Source of the DNA: Turritopsis dohrnii
Taxonomy: Eukaryota; Cnidaria; Hydrozoa; Anthoathecata; Oceaniidae
Direction of reading: 5' to 3'
DNA length: 64,000 nucleotides
Assembly (NCBI GenBank): GCA_027922465.2
Contig: BQMF02000766.1
Coordinates: 1-64,000 of the forward strand
Shown here piece after piece: positions 44,651-56,384 of the stretch (the stretch's first letter is position 1; the number at the start of each line of letters is the position of its first letter). Below the pieces are notes generated by a model. It worked only from the letters and a program-made list of their open reading frames with translations. It did not search any database and was not told where the DNA came from. A program made the position numbers and the translations under genes.

Positions 44651-45634
44651 TCCGTTTCCGCAAATTCCTGCCCACACATGCAATTTTGCCCGACTGAAAT
44701 TTACATCGAAATTTGCGTCCCGAGGAGCTTGACCTTTAGGAGCATACACACGAACATTCCGGCTCGAAACTTTTCCGTCCATGCCAAAAGCCGCCTCGTC
44801 ACCAACCACAAGGTTTGCCAGAAAGCGGTTATTCTGACAGGAATTTAAGAACCATTGTGAATATCTCAAACGTCGAGGATAATCTGTTTGTAAGAGAGTG
44901 TGACGTTTGTGCGTTTTGAATGGATGAAAACGTAGATCCAGGCGTGTGATACGATTGAAACCTGAAGCAGACCTGAAGTTGTTTGATTGTTGTTTTGGAG
45001 TTCTGCTCTTACTGCTTGGATATTTTGCGGTGTTCTCACTGATCTTCTCCTCCCACTTTTATCTTTGTGAAGATTTTTGGTAGTGCCATGTCTTAGAAAC
45101 TTTTGCACATTTCTTGTAATTGTTGACTTTCTCGGTACATTTCGTCCTAGAAACTGACGAGCAAATTCAGCTAACACAACGTTGCAATTCTTTGTTTCAA
45201 GATAACGTTGCACTAAAAATGTGCGTTGCTCAACAGTTAGATGTGCCATGTTATGATTATGTTACGAAATAATGTGCACGTTTCTTCATAGCTTTACTAA
45301 GAAACTACACAATTTTCTCAAAAAATGTTATTTTTTAATATCAATTTGGGAGTCTCAGCGCAAAAATAAAATTTCTATGGATTTAGAGCTCTGAAACAAT
45401 AAGCACGATGTAATTAAACGACGTGTTAATCGACCATTAAAAATTTAATGACATTTTTCCAAGACATTTTCCTTGTTTTCTCGAAAACCACTTTTTCATT
45501 TCTCACAAAAATATACTTGGCGAAAGATCTCAAAAAGGGCTTTGGATTGATGTAAAAATTATTTCAAAATTCGATATACTTACTGAGAAAAACAACTTTA
45601 AAATTTCCGTTGCAATCATTTTGAAACACACTGT
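44640..45634 (-). mobile_element. mariner/Tc1-like transposon, interrupted by Harbinger fragment
   Basis: At 45634 the sequence TTTTGAAACACACTG abuts TA, i.e. an element starting CAGTGTGTTTCAAAA next to a TA, a mariner-type end. Inside, from 45249 the minus strand encodes the N-terminal helix-turn-helix (MAHLTVEQRTFLVQRYLETK, then RKSTITRNVQKFLRHG). After a frame change near 44870 it reads the catalytic core (VVGDEAAFGMDG, then KLHVWAGICGNGTLLGPYF). The frame ends where Harbinger sequence begins, so the Harbinger fragment is the younger insertion. Confidence 0.7.
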
Positions 45635-45639
45635 ATATA

Positions 45640-45965
45640 TATAATAAAACATTCGTATGTATACAAACCTGTGTTTCTTTGTGAAATTCACAACGAAGAA
45701 ATGAAATCCGTTATTAACGACCGAAATTTTTGGAATTTGTCAGCCAATCAAAACTGCGCATTTTAAGAGTTTTCCTTTATTAGCCAATGAAATCGATCAG
45801 CGGCGGGATTTCCCCATTTACTAATCGTAAAAAAACGCTCTCGCCGCTGTGTGGTTTTACGACGAAAAGGGAAAAAATAAGAAGGATTTGACCGTGAGAA
45901 AAAAAGTAAATATGTCACTCTCTAAAATAAAAGTGGTATGCACAACGCGGATTATTATAATAAGA
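45640..45965 (-). mobile_element. Helitron 5' fragment, copy 3
   Basis: On the minus strand from 45965 the start TCTTATTATAATAATCCGCG follows an A and is nearly identical to copies 1 and 2 for about 120 bases. It then diverges, with a last shared block ACACAGGTTTGTAT near 45666. The 3' end is missing, apparently against the mariner end. Confidence 0.75.
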
Positions 45966-46236
45966 TGTAACTCAACGATTTGATTATTCTAAAAATAAAA
46001 ACGCACTGGAAAGGTACAGACCTATAGCTAAATATCTATAAATATACATAACTTGAGAAGTATCATATAATAACTATATATTGTTTTCTTTTTTTAAATA
46101 TCAACAGAAATAAAGAACAGTCGAGCGTACCTGTTGCCTGAGATAAAAACAATCTTCTAATGTATTTTAAAAAGGGAGTAGTTTCCTTTAACTGGTGAGT
46201 TTAAAATGAGTCAAAAGAAAGTGTAGGGTTCTCAGC

Positions 46237-46620
46237 CTAGAAATAGTCACCATCTTGTTGTGATGGATCCCGAAACCTTATTTTCACTTTCAATTTGGCA
46301 GTCATGTATTCACTTGCTGAAGTAATTTCGAAATAATCTTTCACTACGGCAGGGACAGATTTATAGTTGCGGTTATATGTACTAACCGCTTTCTCTGAAT
46401 ACCCAACCATACCATATGGAATTGTAGACACCAGTTCAAATTCTTTATGTAACCGTTCTGAGCTCCATATCCTCACACATTCTTTGACACGGAGTCCATG
46501 AATAATTCGATACTTTCTCCATTTGCCAGTTGAGTTATGAGTAAATCTTTTCCTCAACTTATCATCAGTGGTCTTGTTACTGTACCCATTTAAGGGAGCT
46601 AAATCAGAACTTTTAGGCAT
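46237..46620 (-). CDS. 127-residue open frame of unknown function
   Basis: The frame starts at an ATG with A at -3 and ends at a stop after GDYF. The sequence is soluble, rich in Lys/Arg/Tyr (GKWRKYRIIHGLRVKECVRI) with no membrane segment or known motif. Composition and length look more protein-like than neighbouring chance frames. It could be a single-exon gene or a transposon fragment; I do not recognise it. Confidence 0.35.
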   Translation of the reverse strand: MPKSSDLAPLNGYSNKTTDDKLRKRFTHNSTGKWRKYRIIHGLRVKECVRIWSSERLHKEFELVSTIPYGMVGYSEKAVSTYNRNYKSVPAVVKDYFEITSASEYMTAKLKVKIRFRDPSQQDGDYF

Positions 46621-46793
46621 TTGTTTATTTTATTACTATTCTACTATTCTACTATTACTATTCTAATAAAGAAATAGTATAGACAATGTAAACAATGCAG
46701 TCATGATTATATTGACACAAAAGGACATACTGTTTCATACAAAATAGCCATATTCAAGCTTTCTCCTTTCAATCACATCCACATCTATATATT

Positions 46794-46870
46794 AATAGCC
46801 GATTCTCTGTTTGTTTGTTTGTTTGTTCGTTTGTTTGTAAGTCACACAAAATGGTAGATTGAGTTTTGAG
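46794..46870 (+). mobile_element. Helitron-like 5' end, second family
   Basis: TCTATATATTAATAGCCGAT after an A at 46793, then a (GTTT)n run and GTAAGTCACACAAAATGG. It matches the minus-strand copy ending at 39243 over about 75 bases. The 3' limit is unknown. Confidence 0.45.
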
Positions 46871-47639
46871 CAAAATTATTTCTTTTTTTGTGTGCAACGT
46901 GAGTTCGAAGCATAATATTGCAACCCTAACCGAACGTGACTTTTTTTGGCTGATGAGCTAATAGGAATAACGTTTCGTTTTTATTATTATTGTTAGTTTT
47001 ATCGTTTTATATTCCACGTTGACTTGGCATTGAAAACAATACATCAACTAAATACAAAGAAACTAACTGATTAAACATTTTGGACAAAAAGCAGCAGTGG
47101 CAGAACATGCAAGATTTGAAACACCAGGAACGTATTTCTCTTAACGTGCAAACGAGCCTTGGCGGCTAGTACTTTATAAATTAACTCGACATCATTAGAA
47201 AACAGATTGAATCAAAATAATTTAAAACTTTATGATAACAAAAAATTGAGAGATGGCAAGCAAAATAATATGTGCAACAACCAAACACAAGCATAAGAAA
47301 ATACTGCTTTCAAAAAGAAGACATTGCAATGCCAATTGAAACAATCTAAAAATAAATACATTATATAATTTGGTTCAAACCAAAACGTTTACAAAATGAA
47401 ATGTATAACACATCAGCTACGCAATGAAAAAAATCATTAAACATTGCTATTACAGATAACTAAAAATACTTGACATAAGTGGCTGTCGAAAACCTTGAAC
47501 CCCCCTTTCTTGAGGTACCTCCCCCGTCTTTGGAAACTACCCCCTTTCTAGACAAAATTCTTCACCCCCCCCCCCCCCCCCCCCTTTCAGCTGGTTTTGG
47601 AAATTTGATACCCCACCCGGGGATAACTTGGCTTAGGAT
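46871..47639. other. unassigned interval with C20 run
   Basis: No gene recognised. 47565-47584 is a run of 20 C within a pyrimidine-rich stretch (47500-47590). Confidence 0.5.
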
Positions 47640-49554
47640 AATCTTCTTTTTTTTACCTTGCGTAGGTCTCTGGTAGAAATTGTTCCACCAAAACCGTTAC
47701 CATACCACTTAAGGTATAGTCTTGTGCTGCTTCAAAAATTCATGTTTGAAGTCTCTATTCTTTCTTTCCACGCCGTTGTTGGTATTTATGGTGATCTCCA
47801 GCAAACCCTTCCGATAATATTTCACCCATCTCTATAAAGTACAAGCGCTTATATAAACAGTCTTAATAAATCTTTGTTTTACAAATGTATTGTAGTAATT
47901 GTACCTTAACTTCTGGAAGCCATGTTTTATTCATCCATTGTCGAAATTTTGAATTCTTTTCATCTTTCCAGACGTCGCTTTCTATCAAGTCATGTAAGGA
48001 CTTATCCAAATCCTTTTTGGTCTCTGCATTGGCGACTCAACGGAGCCGTGCCCAAATAATGTCTTTCACTGAACGTAATCCATTTGATTCTTTAGCAAGC
48101 CATCTTTCTCATGCTCGCTTACGGTGAAAATCAAACAGCATGACAAAGCAGGGTACAATAAACAACTAATTTTGTCAGCACATATGATCTAAGAGGATAA
48201 GGTATGGAATCAATACAAGTAAATCAAATTAATGAAACATGCTGATATTTATCTGGAAAAAGAGTCTCTATTGAATAAATTTCCTCTTCACTGTTGTCAA
48301 CCATAAAACATTTTGGTTGCAAACTTTGGTTCCAATATTTAATAATATTTAGTGCTTCCGTGATGGCTTCCGTTGTCTCATCTTGGACCGCAAAAGATGC
48401 AACAACTTGATAGTCAACATTGGTTTTCACTGCAAGGAAGAACAAGGGAACAGCATAACGAGTGGTCTTGTACGTCGCACATATGATTTCCGTATTTGGA
48501 TAACAGCCGCCTTTGATTTGATGTTTGATGCACAAACAGAAGTCTTTGTTCTTTTTTCAATTGTTTAACCTGGAAAACAAAATAGAGAATTGCGAGCATT
48601 TCACATGTTTTATGTTGCAGTGCCTACAATATTGGTTAAAAAAATCAACACTTACTTCCACATCTTCCATTTCCTGGTAAACTTCACTTGATATTATATC
48701 CATCTTCTGAAGCTTTTCCATATCCTCGGAAGAAGAAATAATCATTTGGAGATTCTTTTTTCCATTCATTTACTTGATGTTCAAGATTAACCTGGTCAAG
48801 TTTATTAAATTTTAGTTTAACAGTAGATTTGTACATGCAATTGTGTATGTCCTTCAAAGTGGTATGATATTGACCATTTGTTACCACAGACATTTGCTGA
48901 TTTCGGAATAGTTCGTTTCGCACGTATATTCTGATATGCCGAGCCATTTCGCGGACATTTCTCACACCTTCTCCAACCAAATGTTGAATTTTGTTGATGA
49001 TTTTATCGTCGACCGTTTGTGAGAACCCAGCAGTCTAAAATAAAACAATAACGTTGTGACAATGGAAACAGACGGAAAAACTAATCAACAAATTTAATTT
49101 TGTAATTTTCCAAGAAATTCAAGGAAGAATATCATATCAAGTATTTTATCTAAAGCTACCTCTCCCATTAGATGCCCTGAATGATCATTTTCTGCCGGAA
49201 ATTGAACAAAGATAAATCTTTGAGTTTGCAATGACGTTCTGTTATTGACCCAGGCTTACCTTATCTTTTCTGAAACGGTTCTTTTCTTCCTGTCTGGGTT
49301 TTTATCAATCTAAATTGAAGTTAAGAAATGCAAACTTCTGCAGTTGAATGTAATTAGCTACAAGTATTAATGATGCAAAATTGAGATAGAATGAATACCT
49401 TAAAGTTAGTAAAGAATATGACATCCCTCATGATAATTTTTGCATTGCAACCTAGTCTTGTCTTACAAAAACTATGATATCCGTTAGGTTCATCCTGCAA
49501 GATGAAAATATAGGCCCGTTTGAAGGAGATACGTGGGAGGATACTATCAGACAT
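47640..49554 (-). pseudogene. MULE-type transposase gene with introns, decayed
   Basis: The minus strand encodes a Mutator-like transposase of the FAR1/SWIM kind. An N-terminal Cys-containing region (FCKTRLGCNAKIIMRDVIFF) is near 49460. SPNDYFFFRGYG is near 48740, YAVPLFFLAVKTNVDYQVV near 48435, TEAITEALNIIKYWN near 48350 and FMVDNSEEE (catalytic Asp) near 48295. LRSVKDIIWARLR follows near 48050 and GMVTVLVEQFLPETYAR near 47680. An apparent intron lies between DVE|GTAAGT (48657) and TTTTCCAG (48573). A small deletion near 48490 shifts the frame and stops occur elsewhere. The gene is nonfunctional but nearly full length. Confidence 0.7.
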
Positions 49555-49639
49555 TAGAAAGGCAAGTATAAGGGCTCAATCAAACTGGCAAGATTATGCT
49601 ATGTTGGCTTCAAAATAATTTAAATATATATCACCTCTA

Positions 49640-51440
49640 TCAGCAATAGTGTTTTGTTTTCTCCATGGGACACTCCTTGCCCATTCCGCCGTTCGTACCC
49701 ATCACAAGTGGTGTAAATGTCCCATGTTCTACGTGAATAATCCTGTCATTGTATGATCTCTTTTTCTCACTCTCTTGATGTTTAAAGATTTCAGACGTTA
49801 ATTGACTTTGGTAACTTTTGGAATTAACGTGCGTAATATGAACATTGAAGAATGTTGTTTGTCCAAAGCGCCAAAAGTTGCTGGCCTAGATATCTAACCT
49901 TGCATCGTTACTTGTTATGGTAGACTTTAAATGAAATTGTTCCTCTGTGACAGGTAAAAGATGGGGTTCTGCTTGTACATTATGGCAGACACGGTTAAGC
50001 AATGACATGAGGCATGATTGACAGAAAATGTATCACCACAAGCACAAAAGCTGGGAAGCTCACTGAGTGATAAGTTATATCGAAGTCGTACAGCATCATT
50101 GAATTCCCGTTTATTAAGATTCAGTCCTTGCTCAGCAAGTGGAATAGCACTCAACCATGAACTTGCTCCCTTATCACGTGGTTGATAGATGAATGGAGCC
50201 AGATCTGCAGAAACCCACGAATCAACACGAGTAATCTTTTCCTTTGTCAAAATTTCCTTCGCATTCGAGTGTTCTTCATGCAACTGTTTCGATGTTTTTC
50301 CATCACTAGTAACGCTAGATGTTGTTTTGAGCGATAATTGATTCGACATGCAGTTTATTGATTGTTTTTGAGCCAGAATATTGGATTTTGGCATCTTGTG
50401 TAAGGATAGGAAATCCCATGCCTCCATATTTTGGTAAAAGAGACAATAATTCCCTAAAATAATCAGGCAACGACTGTTCCTGCCCAAAAAGAGTTGGGAT
50501 GAAGTGACCATTTATAACATTCTCGACCCCTTCAAGATAACTTTCAAAACCTGGAATTGTTCGCAAAAAATAGGTAAACTTTGACTTGTATGCCTTTGTA
50601 AAAGCTGTATATGTAGCACGAGGTTCTGTTTTGGCAATTTCTGTAAGCTTGTGAATTTCTGCAGTCCAATTGTCCACTTTATCATTGCATTAAGAGTCCT
50701 TGAACGAACAGTGCTTAGTGAGTACCATGGCATGGCTAACGGATCCCCATGTGTTGTCCCTTCTCGTGATTCGATCTCAGCACCGCCGGTTATAAAAAGA
50801 TATGAGGCTTTCCAATACGTATTGATGACATAGACTGATAAAACTGGGCATGTAATTCGAATGTTGTGTAGAGCAACAGAACGATTCATTGAATTAAATG
50901 CATTTTTGGCGTCAATAAGAAGGACTGCATCTGTTGATTCGATCTCGTAAATATCTCTCATCGCGTGAATCACTGCTTCTGCCCCTGCTCCGTGACCTGC
51001 AAATGTTTGAAGGGGTCCAGCGGCAGTTTTGATATCAACATTGAGCGTCCATGCAATAAGCTTTCTTACTATTCGTCTTAGCACCTTCCCGACACTAAAT
51101 GGTTGCATTCTTGGGTTTTTATCGATAGGTATCAACCGTGATCACAAGTATACTTCTAAAGTGTCAGGATGATGATATATTGTCGCGAGACGTTTTGTCA
51201 TGCGTGCTATCTCCTCACATAGTTCTTTTCCTTAAATGTTAAAATTTTTAGAGCATAGAATTTGACGGTATAATTCTGAGTTCATACCTGAAGGACCGGC
51301 TGATCCTTTGGTACGCAAAGCAGCCTTATATACGGACTGTTCATCGATGGAATCAAACACGTGGGGCAAAAATACAATCAACTGGTCCGTACAAGAGAAC
51401 ATCGTCAGCTATTGGAGCAGGGTCTGGATGTTTTTGTAAA
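49640..51440 (-). pseudogene. non-LTR reverse transcriptase of a coral-type family, catalytic region deleted
   Basis: Reading the minus strand: IDEQSVYKAALRTKGSAGPS (near 51335), RMQPFSVGKVLRRIVRKL (near 51110), AVLLIDAKNAFNSMNR (motif A, near 50930) and GTTHGDPLAMPWY (near 50750). The thumb/connection follows (ATYTAFTKAYKSKFTYFL near 50600), then KGASSWLSAIPLAEQGLNLN (near 50150), a Cys-x-Cys-x4-His/Cys cluster (SFCACGDTFSVNHASCHC near 50020) and VEHGTFTPLVMGTNGGMG (near 49720). The expected Y/FxDD motif should lie between 50750 and 50680 but is missing, so an internal deletion removed the active site. The family is familiar from coral genomes; I cannot assign a clade name. Confidence 0.7.
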
Positions 51441-51591
51441 GGATCTTTTTAAATTTTTTCTGACAAAGTCAACATGTCGCTGGAACTTCCTTTTCAACAA
51501 ATTATAATAGCACCTGATGATTTGCCTTCCATAACAAGCTTAGAGAAGATCCTTGAAGTGTCCTCAATGCTTCTTGTCTTTTTAGAAGATA

Positions 51592-51621
51592 CTAGTATCC
51601 CATGTAAAAATTTTTTACATG
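51592..51621 (-). mobile_element. Helitron 3' terminus
   Basis: On the minus strand the palindrome CATGTAAAAAATTTTTACAT (51601-51621) is followed by GGGATACTAG and then T. This is the same 3' end design as the two long Helitrons, with a different stem. The matching 5' end was not located and should lie at higher coordinates. Confidence 0.65.
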
Positions 51622-51721
51622 TTTTAATCGATGTGAGCTGAACAGAGAGAGAAAGGCTTAGTATAATGAATTTTAGTATGATATAGTTCCTCAATTGTTT
51701 GGAATGTAGAATGCTTAGAAT

Positions 51722-52575
51722 TTAGTATCCCGTGTAGAACAGCGTGTAGAACACGGGTTTTAATTCATCAAAAATAAAAAACGCGCTGTGCGCCCACTTT
51801 TTTCACTTTTTACTTTATAAATTGAAGATGCAATGCAATGGTTCCCCTTGATTAAAAATATCTAACGTCAATACAGAAAAAAACACTCTTCACTCTTTTA
51901 ATAAATAATCTCTAGGTATTCCGGGTAAAGCATATTTAGTTCAACACTGGAGTTATGAACAGAAAAAATTTTAATCAGAAGATCTGAAACACATCAAAAT
52001 ATTCGTATTAAATCTTTCACGATACGATATATGCAGTAGTAAAAATAAATTGTGCGTACAGGTAAACAACAAAAGATTAAAATCGCTGTAACTGTTCATG
52101 AAATCCACACCCCAAACGCGAAAGTCGCGAAAGTGTCAAAATGTGAATTAAAAACAATTGCGATTTTTTTCACGAACCCAGAGCGTCATGATTAAAAACG
52201 ATGATATTCATTTCTTTCTTTGAAAAGTAATGACGCAGAAACCCTATTAATACTATAAGAAAAATAAGAACAACAAAACAAACAAACAAAAAGTTTCTAA
52301 AGCCTAATTACCCTAAAAACATAAATAAATCTTCCCGCAATACTTTCGTTGTTGTCTATTGTTTCTTGATCTCGCGAATAATCAAAACATTTGAAACGAT
52401 TACATGCAATGCAATGTTTTCCCCTATACTAAACGTAGAAAAATATTAACCGCCGTGGTTTGACACTCCATTATGAATAAGTGACCGCAAAAACGACCCG
52501 AAATTTTAGAGAGTGAAAGCGTGAAAAAAAGCAGATGCGCAGTGTGTATTACAATATAGCTGAATCTATGTTAGA
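51722..52575 (-). mobile_element. probable short Helitron-like element
   Basis: The minus-strand 3' end has a stem CCCGTGT/ACACGGG (about 51729-51757) followed by ATACTAA. The 5' candidate is TCTAACATAGATTCAGC after an A at 52575, followed 60 bases later by CACTCTCTAAAAT, a block similar to the subterminal sequence of the long Helitrons (TTTTAGAGAGTGA). No coding. The base after CTAA is A, not T, so the call is tentative. Confidence 0.4.
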
Positions 52576-52896
52576 TTGACTTGACTTCTCTAAATAATAA
52601 ATCTATGTCTCTGTTTCTCCACATTTGTAATCTTCTGAAAATGATATGACCCTGTAGGAGGTTTCGTCGAGTTACGGCAGCCGAAATGCATCTCTCTGTT
52701 AGTATTTTGATGACAGTATTTGATCTTGCCAAATGAGCTCCGTTCCGCTAAATAGCTACACTCCGCAATAAAAAGGAATTATTTAATTAACGGTTTTGAG
52801 AGGTTTCTAGGTGTTCAGTAATGATTTTCTTGCTCAAAAGGTGTTCGAGTACTAGTTCTTCAGAAAAAATAACGCAGTGTTTTTAATATTTACACG

Positions 52897-54307
52897 CTAC
52901 TGTTCTGTTAGTGACATTAATAAATTAAGAACTTCTAAATAAATATCAATGCCGAAGTCACTTGTGTCTTTCAATGGATCGATTGTATGGAATAGTATTC
53001 CTTTATGCTCCTCGGACAATTGAAAATCAAGATTAGGTACATCAATGGTAACATCGTCATTTTCACCAATTATAGGACCAGACCAATCAACACCGTATAG
53101 TGGATCCAAATCAATGTTGACGCTTCTCTGAGAAGGGCAGTACTGATGCAAACCAATTACATAAAGTTGTGTCGGAGACTTGTTATGTTCAGTAGATAAA
53201 GGGTGCAAGTCCCAAGATTCTCTAAACAATTCCAAATGGCGATTTATCCTAGCTACAAATATGAACCGTAGCGCGAAAATATGCAACTCATTGCTTATGT
53301 CCAGGTATCCATTATGCTCAAGATATTGAAACACACAGTAAAAATATTCAAGCGCCCTTGAAAAAGGTCCTGTCTTAATCTTTCGATACGTTGGTTGTGG
53401 CAACTCTTCCCTGCAATGAAACTGTTACAGCCAGGACCTCAGAGTGGATGGTTGAGCATAAAACGAGCTACATCAACATTTTCCACTCCTTGATCGGCTC
53501 GCACACGCGAAGGATGGCCGAAAGTATCAACTGCATCCATTAGCAAGTTTGCCACTGTTTGAGCTTTGTTGTTACAACTACAATGAAGGTACATTATTTT
53601 TCTTGAGAATCCATCAATGGCACCGTGAACAACGAAACCCCAACGAACGAGTTTGTGGTTACCATCTATGTGCCATAATGCAAGTGGACCAGGCACGAAG
53701 TATTTTCTTAACTATCAAGTTAGAAAATAACGATCTTCGAACAACACCTTCAGGATCTACCATCTATAATGCAGTTCGAATTCGCTCCCACTGGACCAAA
53801 TGACCCCGAGCAAGTAAAAAACCCTTCATCCTACGTATACCTGTATTTGGGAATTCGTGAAGTATTCGACGCACCAGCGTATTTAAGTAATCATCAGACA
53901 AGTCACTATGAATCTTGAGTTTGATACCAAACTCTTTCATGCGTCTTCGAATAGTGTCTCTACTTACTTGTAACAGATCAGTAAACTTTAAACTTACATA
54001 GAATTCGAGTGTTTCTTTATTTTATGAGAAACTTTGGTCGACCGGCAAGGTTTGTCCAAATGAACTCCTTGTCTTCCTGCTGTTTACTGCATGTGTAGTT
54101 ATTCATCATGTCATATGCGTTAAATAACTGCTCTGCAACACTGTCATCTAAGCTGTATAGTGTTGCTCCAATAGTTGCTAATTGTATAAGTTGTTCCAAG
54201 CAAAAATTCACGAAATCAAGCACATTTTCATCACCACCAGAATTTGACAAGCGGTGAGTGAGCATATTTACAGTGGAGCTCATAAATTCTTTCTTCTGTT
54301 GGAACAT
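52897..54307 (-). pseudogene. retroviral-type integrase gene of the 'IDGNHK' group, decayed
   Basis: Minus strand, N- to C-terminal. A helical leader (54017-54307) is followed by an HTH-like segment (near 53990-53800, LQVSRDTIRRRMKEFGIKL, then NTGIRRMKGFLLARG). The core has first Asp in [17 protein letters not shown] (near 53670), second Asp in [12 protein letters not shown] (near 53480) and Glu in NQRIERL, readable only in a shifted frame near 53385. A tail runs 52897-53350. Interruptions: stop near 53436-53438, frame changes near 53400 and 53345, and stops in the HTH region. Similar single-copy integrase genes occur in many animals; this one is dead. Confidence 0.7.
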
Positions 54308-55012
54308 TTACCTCCATTATTGTCTAAAATACATATACTTAGTAAGAAGAAATACACATACATACACACTGCTACATATTGTTGCAATCATGTATTTTGC
54401 TTCTGTAAAGTTACAAGAGGAATATTAAACAAAATACTTGATAACTAGTAAATAAATTCGAACATATGTTCGCATGCACAGTCACGTCTTACGTTTTTGC
54501 TTAATAAACAACATTAAAGAATGCTAAAGGACACAAAACAATTACGTGTCATGATAAAAGAATCGTACAATGGAAATAAAAAACAAACTTGGAAAACATC
54601 AAAACGACATGGATTCCCAAAAAAAAAGTAAATGCCATTTTTTCTAGTAAATGTATGCAAAACGAATAAATAAGAACATTTTCGGCAAAATTTCTCTCTA
54701 CGCTCTCAAACTCTTATATACTCTGAAAATGAGAATAAAAGAGGATACAAGAACATCAGTAACCAAATGTAAATTTTGACTATGATCCTATTGTTTCATA
54801 AAAATGGCATTAACTGAACAAACCAAGATAAAAACAAAATGAAAAAACTCTCGGAAGAAGTATAACTAAGTTACAACATAAATATATATACCTAGTTAGA
54901 TATATTCGATACTGGCATAAAAGGGACTCTATAAGAATATACAAGCTTTGAAAGTATATTAACCATATCCCGAGAAACCAATACTCTCGCACTTTAATGC
55001 AATTTCCATACA

Positions 55013-56058
55013 CCGGGTATGGCAAAAAAAACGTCCCCAAATTTGAAAATTTGATGTAGCTTCGTCAAATGATCGTAATGATTTGAAACTTCATAGGGCT
55101 GTTTTCGCACCTATTTCTGATATTTCCTGAGAGTTTGACAGCTAAACGACAATTTTTCTTAAAGATATAGCAATTTCCCGAAAACATATAAAAAATCACT
55201 TGTTTATAGAATTGACGTCAATATCTTACTGTGATCAAAATGAAATTTTATATCAATTACAAAATTTCATTGAACTAGACAATGACAAATCCACAAATCT
55301 ATTCATAAAAATTGTTTGATTCCTTTCGACTTCACCATTCGTCGCACAGATCGATCCAAGATGTTCAAAATCTTGGCTATGTTGTTTGGGGTGACATGAG
55401 TTCCCGGGGCTTCTTCTTGAGAACATACCAATTCCTCAACAGCATTTTGATTTTGTGTTGTTGTTGCCGTGATTGGACGACCAGAGCCTTTTTGCCTTTC
55501 CATTGTTCCAAATTCCTTATATCTTTTAATCAAACGAGTTACTGACTTCTTTTTCCAATTCTTTTCAGGATTGTCTTTCCAAATACGATATGCAGAATAT
55601 CCTTTCTCGTGGTAGTGCTTGATAATGGCTTTATCTTCATCTGAAAAAACCATATTGACTTCACGCAGGTGTTTCTAGATCAAACTGAAGATGATTTTCG
55701 GTTTGCGTGACTGTTAGTAATTACACATTGCAGTGTCTTCATTAACCAGGGACGTCAGTGGCCACTGCAATGACTTCATGAAGAACAACAAAGTCAAAAT
55801 GAATTCAAGAATAAACCGGGCGCTGAACAGGGAAAATGAAAAATTTCTTTTGACGTCAAATCTATAAACAAGTGATTTTTGATATGTTTTCGGAAAATTT
55901 TTATATCTTTTAGAAAAAACGTCGTTAAGCTCTTAAACTTTCAGGAAACATCAAAAATAGGTGTAAAAACAAACCTGTGAAGTTTCAAATCATTTCGATC
56001 ATTTGACGAAGCTACATCAAGTTTTCAACTTTGGGGACGTTTTTTTTGCCATACCCGG
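55013..56058 (-). mobile_element. mariner-like element, deletion derivative
   Basis: Terminal inverted repeats of about 145 bases start CCGGGTATGGCAAAAAAAAC at both ends. The flanking dinucleotide is TA on the right (56059-56060) and CA on the left (55011-55012), i.e. a TA target duplication with one change. Inside, only the N-terminal DNA-binding half of the transposase remains, so the element needs a transposase supplied from elsewhere. Confidence 0.85.
55303..55653 (-). CDS. mariner-type transposase, DNA-binding half only
   Basis: The 116-codon frame starts MVFSDEDKAIIKHYHEKGYS and contains two helix-turn-helix units: one near residues 8-45 (SAYRIWKDNPEKNWKKKSVT) and one near 85-112 (TPNNIAKILNILDRSVRRMV). 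A Gly-Arg-Pro hook (GSGRPITA) lies between them. The catalytic D,D,D domain is entirely missing because the element was internally deleted right after KSKGIKQF. If expressed it could bind terminal repeats without cutting and act as a repressor; that is inference. Confidence 0.75.
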   Translation of the reverse strand: MVFSDEDKAIIKHYHEKGYSAYRIWKDNPEKNWKKKSVTRLIKRYKEFGTMERQKGSGRPITATTTQNQNAVEELVCSQEEAPGTHVTPNNIAKILNILDRSVRRMVKSKGIKQFL

Positions 56059-56384
56059 TATTTACAAAATGACGCTTTTGTAAAATGGATAGTGGGTAAC
56101 TTTAGTAGTCTGAAGCATGCCATTGCTTCAGGTAGGACTTTTTGTTCATTGTCTTCCAAAAATTGAATTTCTACTTTTCCTATGTCCGATGGTGGCAACC
56201 TCTTGAAAGATAACGTACAAAAAGATAACAAGTCATCAGCCCTACCAGACTCTTGTGTATATTCTATCAACCATTTCAAGATTTCCTTTTGTTGATTGTC
56301 TCCAATACTTTTTAATGCATTTTCAAATGAACTGAGCAGGTACGACATACTCACGTTCATGAAGATTGCCGAAAGTGGTACAAC

